Shown here: positions 61,488-64,000 of the stretch, piece after piece
Position numbering within the stretch: the first letter of the stretch is position 1
How the letters are laid out: every line of letters starts with the position of its first letter
Assembly (NCBI GenBank): GCA_944472155.2
Contig: OX235272.1
Span: 86,186,020 to 86,250,019 of the forward strand
Source: Trichobilharzia szidati
Taxonomy: Eukaryota > Platyhelminthes > Trematoda > Strigeidida > Schistosomatidae
Direction: 5' to 3'
Length of the DNA stretch: 64,000 nucleotides
The notes under the pieces: model-generated
What the model was told of the DNA's origin: nothing
Seen by the model: only the letters and a program-made list of their open reading frames with translations
The model's database searches: none
Made by a program: the position numbers and the translations under genes

Positions 61488-61681
61488 GTAAGTTTTTTTT
61501 TATTGAGCATTTTGAATGATGTTTGTTTATCTTACTAATGAAATAATTCTGATGTGTACATTATCTATCGGATTTCTTAGTCTGTCAATTTATTTTGTCA
61601 TGATGTACATATTTCAATGTGTACAAGGATATCTTATTATCCAAAATTTGTTTTAATTGAATCATATCCTTACTATCACCT

Positions 61682-61900
61682 GTGCGTCTGTAGTTCAGCC
61701 AACCATGCACATGGCCGGGGTTTGGATTCCTGGCTGATGCATTCTTAAACCTCCGCCTAACCGGTAGTAAAGCTTGGTAAAGAGGGAGAGGTTCGGCGTG
61801 AGGCTAGCAACCCCACTCCTTAAAAAGAAACCCTACTAGTAATGAAACGTCATACTTCAAGCTTGAAGGCATATGTTTGACTCAGAACAAAAAAAGAATG
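61682..61900 (+). repeat. tRNA-derived SINE, family A
   Basis: Head shortened (GTGCGTCTGTAGTTCAGCCA), box B altered (CGGGGTTTGGATTCCTGGC), body TTCTTAAACCTCC, GTGAGGCTAGCAACCCCACT and 3' end TTGAAGGCATATGTTTGACT. Confidence 0.65.
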
Positions 61901-61919
61901 AAAATTATATTCACCTAAA

Positions 61920-62236
61920 GAAAGTGTTAGCAACAGGAAACTCTGACTGGCAACAAACCAACAGGCGAGAGCCGATTGCTCAACAGATATGTAGGTGAAA
62001 ATGGAGATGGATCGGGCATACTTTGAGGAAACTGCCGAATAATATCGTATGCAATGCAGGCCATCACTTGAGTGGAACCGCAATGGGTGGTGACGAGTGG
62101 GTCGTCAGTGCGATGGTGACATGAGATGGTGTTGGGAGGAGGAGATGAGAGATTATGGTCAATTGTGGACCCAGCTGAAGAGGAGAAAAGAAAATAGGAC
62201 AAAGTGTAGATATGTTGTTGAAGCTGTATGTGCCAC
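61920..62236 (+). mobile_element. RTE-type 3' end (KWRWIGH subfamily), decayed copy
   Basis: CAACAGATATGTAGGTGAAA, ATGGAGATGGATCGGGCATA, CATCACTTGAGTGGAACCGC, GGGTCGTCAGTGCGATGGTG and GGAGGAGATGAGAG follow the order of the 63.4-63.6 kb copy. The next SINE begins where the GAAGC.GTATGT..CCAC end would fall. Confidence 0.65.
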
Positions 62237-62237
62237 C

Positions 62238-62470
62238 GCTTCGGTGGCATAGCGGTTAGGACGCTCGCCGACCATACCTCATGTGGTCCAGGGTTCGATC
62301 CCCGGCCAAGTCACTCCTTTACCTCGCTAAGCCAGAAATAATGCTGGTGTACAGGAAATATTGGGCATGAGGCTAGCAACCCCATCCTGTAAAATAAATA
62401 CTGCTACAGAAACTTCAAGCCACTAGCTTGAAGCCCTATGTTCCACTAGGGAACGTGAAGGAAAAAAAAT
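62238..62470 (+). repeat. tRNA-derived SINE, family A
   Basis: Head CTTCGGTGGCATAGCGGTTA, box B CAGGGTTCGATCCCCGGCC, body TCACTCCTTTACCTCGCTAA, GGGCATGAGGCTAGCAACCC and 3' end TTGAAGCCCTATGTTCCACT followed by GGAAAAAAAA. With the 45.34-kb copy the least diverged member here. Confidence 0.8.
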
Positions 62471-62559
62471 TATAATAGTAAAACCTACGAACCTACCATT
62501 ATCATTAAGTATATTTAGGCGACAGTGTTTTTGGATAGTTATTGGGAGTATCACTCAGT

Positions 62560-62790
62560 AAAATGGATTGATGTTATTCAATTAGATAATTTAATCATCT
62601 TCTCAATAGTGATTTTATACCATAGGATGCCACCTCAACTCCCTAGGTTGGTACATGTTCGGTTGCTAAGCAAAGCTGAGACAGTTGCCATGATGATTTT
62701 TCGACCCAATCTGTGTTCAGAAAAAAGTTTTTTCAATCCCTCTCCCTCCCTTGTCCTTCGCTCCCAACCTAAAATAGTTATCTCTTGTAA
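62560..62790 (+). mobile_element. Penelope-like C-terminal fragment, sense
   Basis: A frame (62,525-62,917) reads LVHVRLLSKAETVAMMIFRP and NLCSEKSFFNPSPSLVLRSQ, the C-terminal AEA.AI...P.LC.QK block, followed by AT-rich sequence that is probably its 3' untranslated part to about 63,170. Confidence 0.6.
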
Positions 62791-63179
62791 ATATTATGTC
62801 ATTATTTTTTTTTATAATTTCATTTTAATTGTAATGCTAACTGTATTATCAGTATCATGCTGTGCTGTGGTTGTACATTTTATTCTCGGTTTATCAAATT
62901 GTCTAATCGTTATGTGACAATAGTTATTTTCCCCTTTTCCCCCTTCTGATATGCACATTCTACCTGTACACTTAGCGTAGCCCAGATTATATAAACACTT
63001 GAATAAATTTATCCTTGTTATTATTACTATTATGATGATCACCTCGATTGTTATCGATTAATTCACATCCCCCTGAACTCTGATCCTTGATATTCTAATG
63101 TCTATGTATGACTAATATTTCATTATGTAAGTGTAAAACCCGATAAGAATTTACTGAAAATACGTATTCGCCTGTTTAA

Positions 63180-63715
63180 TTCGTCTGTTTGGAGGTCTAC
63201 AGCACTCAGCATCAAAAATAAGATCCGGATTTCCAACTCCAATGTGAAGTCAGTGCTCCCTACTATACGTACCGATCAGAGACTTGGCGCGTCATAAAGA
63301 GCATCTCAAACAAACTACCGACCTTCATTAACAGTTGTCTTCGCTCAATACCTAAGATCAAATGGCCAGAAAAGATCAGCAACAAGGAGGGATCTCTGGG
63401 AGCGAACAAACCAGGAACCGATTGTGAAACAAATAGGCAGGAAGAAATGGAGATGGATTGGCCATACTCTGAGGAAACCATCAAGTGACATCACTAGACA
63501 AGCCATCACTTGAGTGGAACCCGAAAGGGAAGCGGCGAGTTGGTCGTCAGTGCAAGGGTGACTTGGAGGAGTTGATGTGAAGAGGAGATGAAAGCATGTG
63601 GGCAGACTTGGACTCAGGTGAAAACTCTAGTAGAGAACCGAACGCAATGGAGACGCATGGCTGAAGCCCTATGTTCCTGTAGGAATTAAAGGATACAATA
63701 ATAATAATAATTATG
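63180..63715 (+). mobile_element. RTE-type 3' end (KWRWIGH subfamily), copy with AATAAT tail
   Basis: GCATCAAAAATAAGATCCGG, then CAACAAACTACCGACC-like text, AGCGAACAAACCAGGAACCG, GGCAGGAAGAAATGGAGATG (GRKKWRW), GGCCATACTCTGAGGAAACC (GHTLRKP), AGTGGAACCCGAAAGGGAAG and GGCTGAAGCCCTATGTTCCT, ending in AATAATAATAATAA near 63,712. Close to the 4.77-5.42 kb copy. It begins at 63,180 without the RT part. Confidence 0.8.
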
Positions 63716-64000
63716 AATTATGGGAATATGTAAACTATAGATAGATTCATCAGTAAGATTTAAGTTTATTTCCTCTTTACGCTCCCTTATCACACAGCGT
63801 AATTCTGTCAGTAAGTCACATTGATTTTGTGAGGACTTTATAGTTTGTTCAGATCTCTTATTAAGGGAAGTGGGAGATTAGCGCCTTAGCTTAATGGTTG
63901 AAGATAGAATATCATCATCAGTTTGTTCACAGTTGCATCCATGCCTTTACTAACTTTATTATATCATATCTGTTCAAACTCAATCAAGTTTACTCAAAAT

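Larger units (their letters stand above)
59729..61120 (+). other. UGGT intron 14
   Basis: 1,392 bp, phase 2. Contains an LTR-like repeat (59.99-60.36 kb), an antisense family A SINE (60.36-60.50 kb) joined directly to it and a foldback Smα-like element (60.77-61.05 kb). Confidence 0.7.
61488..64000 (+). other. UGGT intron 15, open to the right
   Basis: At least 2,513 bp with no exon that could encode the rest of UGGT. Contains family A SINEs (61.68 and 62.24 kb), an RTE end between them (61.92-62.24 kb), a Penelope-like fragment (62.56-62.78 kb) and another RTE end (63.18-63.71 kb). 63,720-64,000 shows nothing assignable. Confidence 0.7.

Noticed and set aside
61488..64000. GT24 catalytic exon of UGGT within the window
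   Set aside because: No frame with the expected catalytic-domain motifs was found after 61,487; all recognisable sequence is repeat-derived.
1..64000. CRISPR array, bacterial operon, prophage or plasmid features
   Set aside because: Introns, SINEs and retroelements show a eukaryotic nuclear region; repeats are dispersed and not regularly spaced.

Overview
The window looks like nuclear DNA of a schistosome (blood fluke) or a close trematode relative. It is AT-rich. It holds two single-copy eukaryotic genes, and the second has many introns with canonical GT..AG boundaries. The introns are packed with fluke-type repeats: tRNA-derived SINEs, Smα-like elements with hammerhead-ribozyme-like modules, Penelope-like retroelements with GIY-YIG endonuclease, RTE-type non-LTR retrotransposons and a Ty3/gypsy relic. 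Genus is inferred from the repeat types and gene sequences; species is not determined.

Layout. 1-10.3 kb is repeat-derived or empty: a decayed Ty3/gypsy pol (about 0.3-3.34 kb) with a nested 410-bp insertion, an RTE 3' end (4.77-5.42 kb), a Penelope-like fragment (6.4-7.05 kb) and about 3 kb in which I see no gene. At 10,352-11,056 lies an uninterrupted ARV1 homologue (ER lipid/sterol homeostasis). Only 95 bp after its stop codon begins a UDP-glucose:glycoprotein glucosyltransferase gene (UGGT, the ER folding sensor), preceded by a strong pyrimidine-rich AG acceptor 11 nt before the ATG. This spacing is what an SL trans-spliced operon would look like. UGGT then fills the rest of the window: 15 coding exons (11,152-61,487; 3,888 nt, 1,296 codons, no frameshift or stop), covering the signal peptide, the thioredoxin-like region and the beta-sandwich part. 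The last intron runs off the right edge, so the catalytic GT24 domain lies beyond 64,000.

The 14 complete UGGT introns (0.85-6.4 kb) hold nearly all the mobile DNA. Smα-like elements (family B) are unusually organised: several are foldback units with terminal inverted repeats. They carry two classes of hammerhead-like core, each off consensus at a different position (C3 to A, or U4 to C). A second tRNA-derived SINE (family A) has about 13 copies. Penelope-like copies number at least a dozen, several bounded by inverted terminal repeats, one with a 12-bp target-site duplication and one ending 23 bp from the exon 9 acceptor. RTE-type 3' ends of two subfamilies recur in both orientations.

The two host genes both act at the endoplasmic reticulum. 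Everything else in the window is interpretable as retroelement sequence, relics or unassigned intronic DNA. I found no CRISPR, no genuine tRNA or rRNA gene and no other host protein-coding gene.
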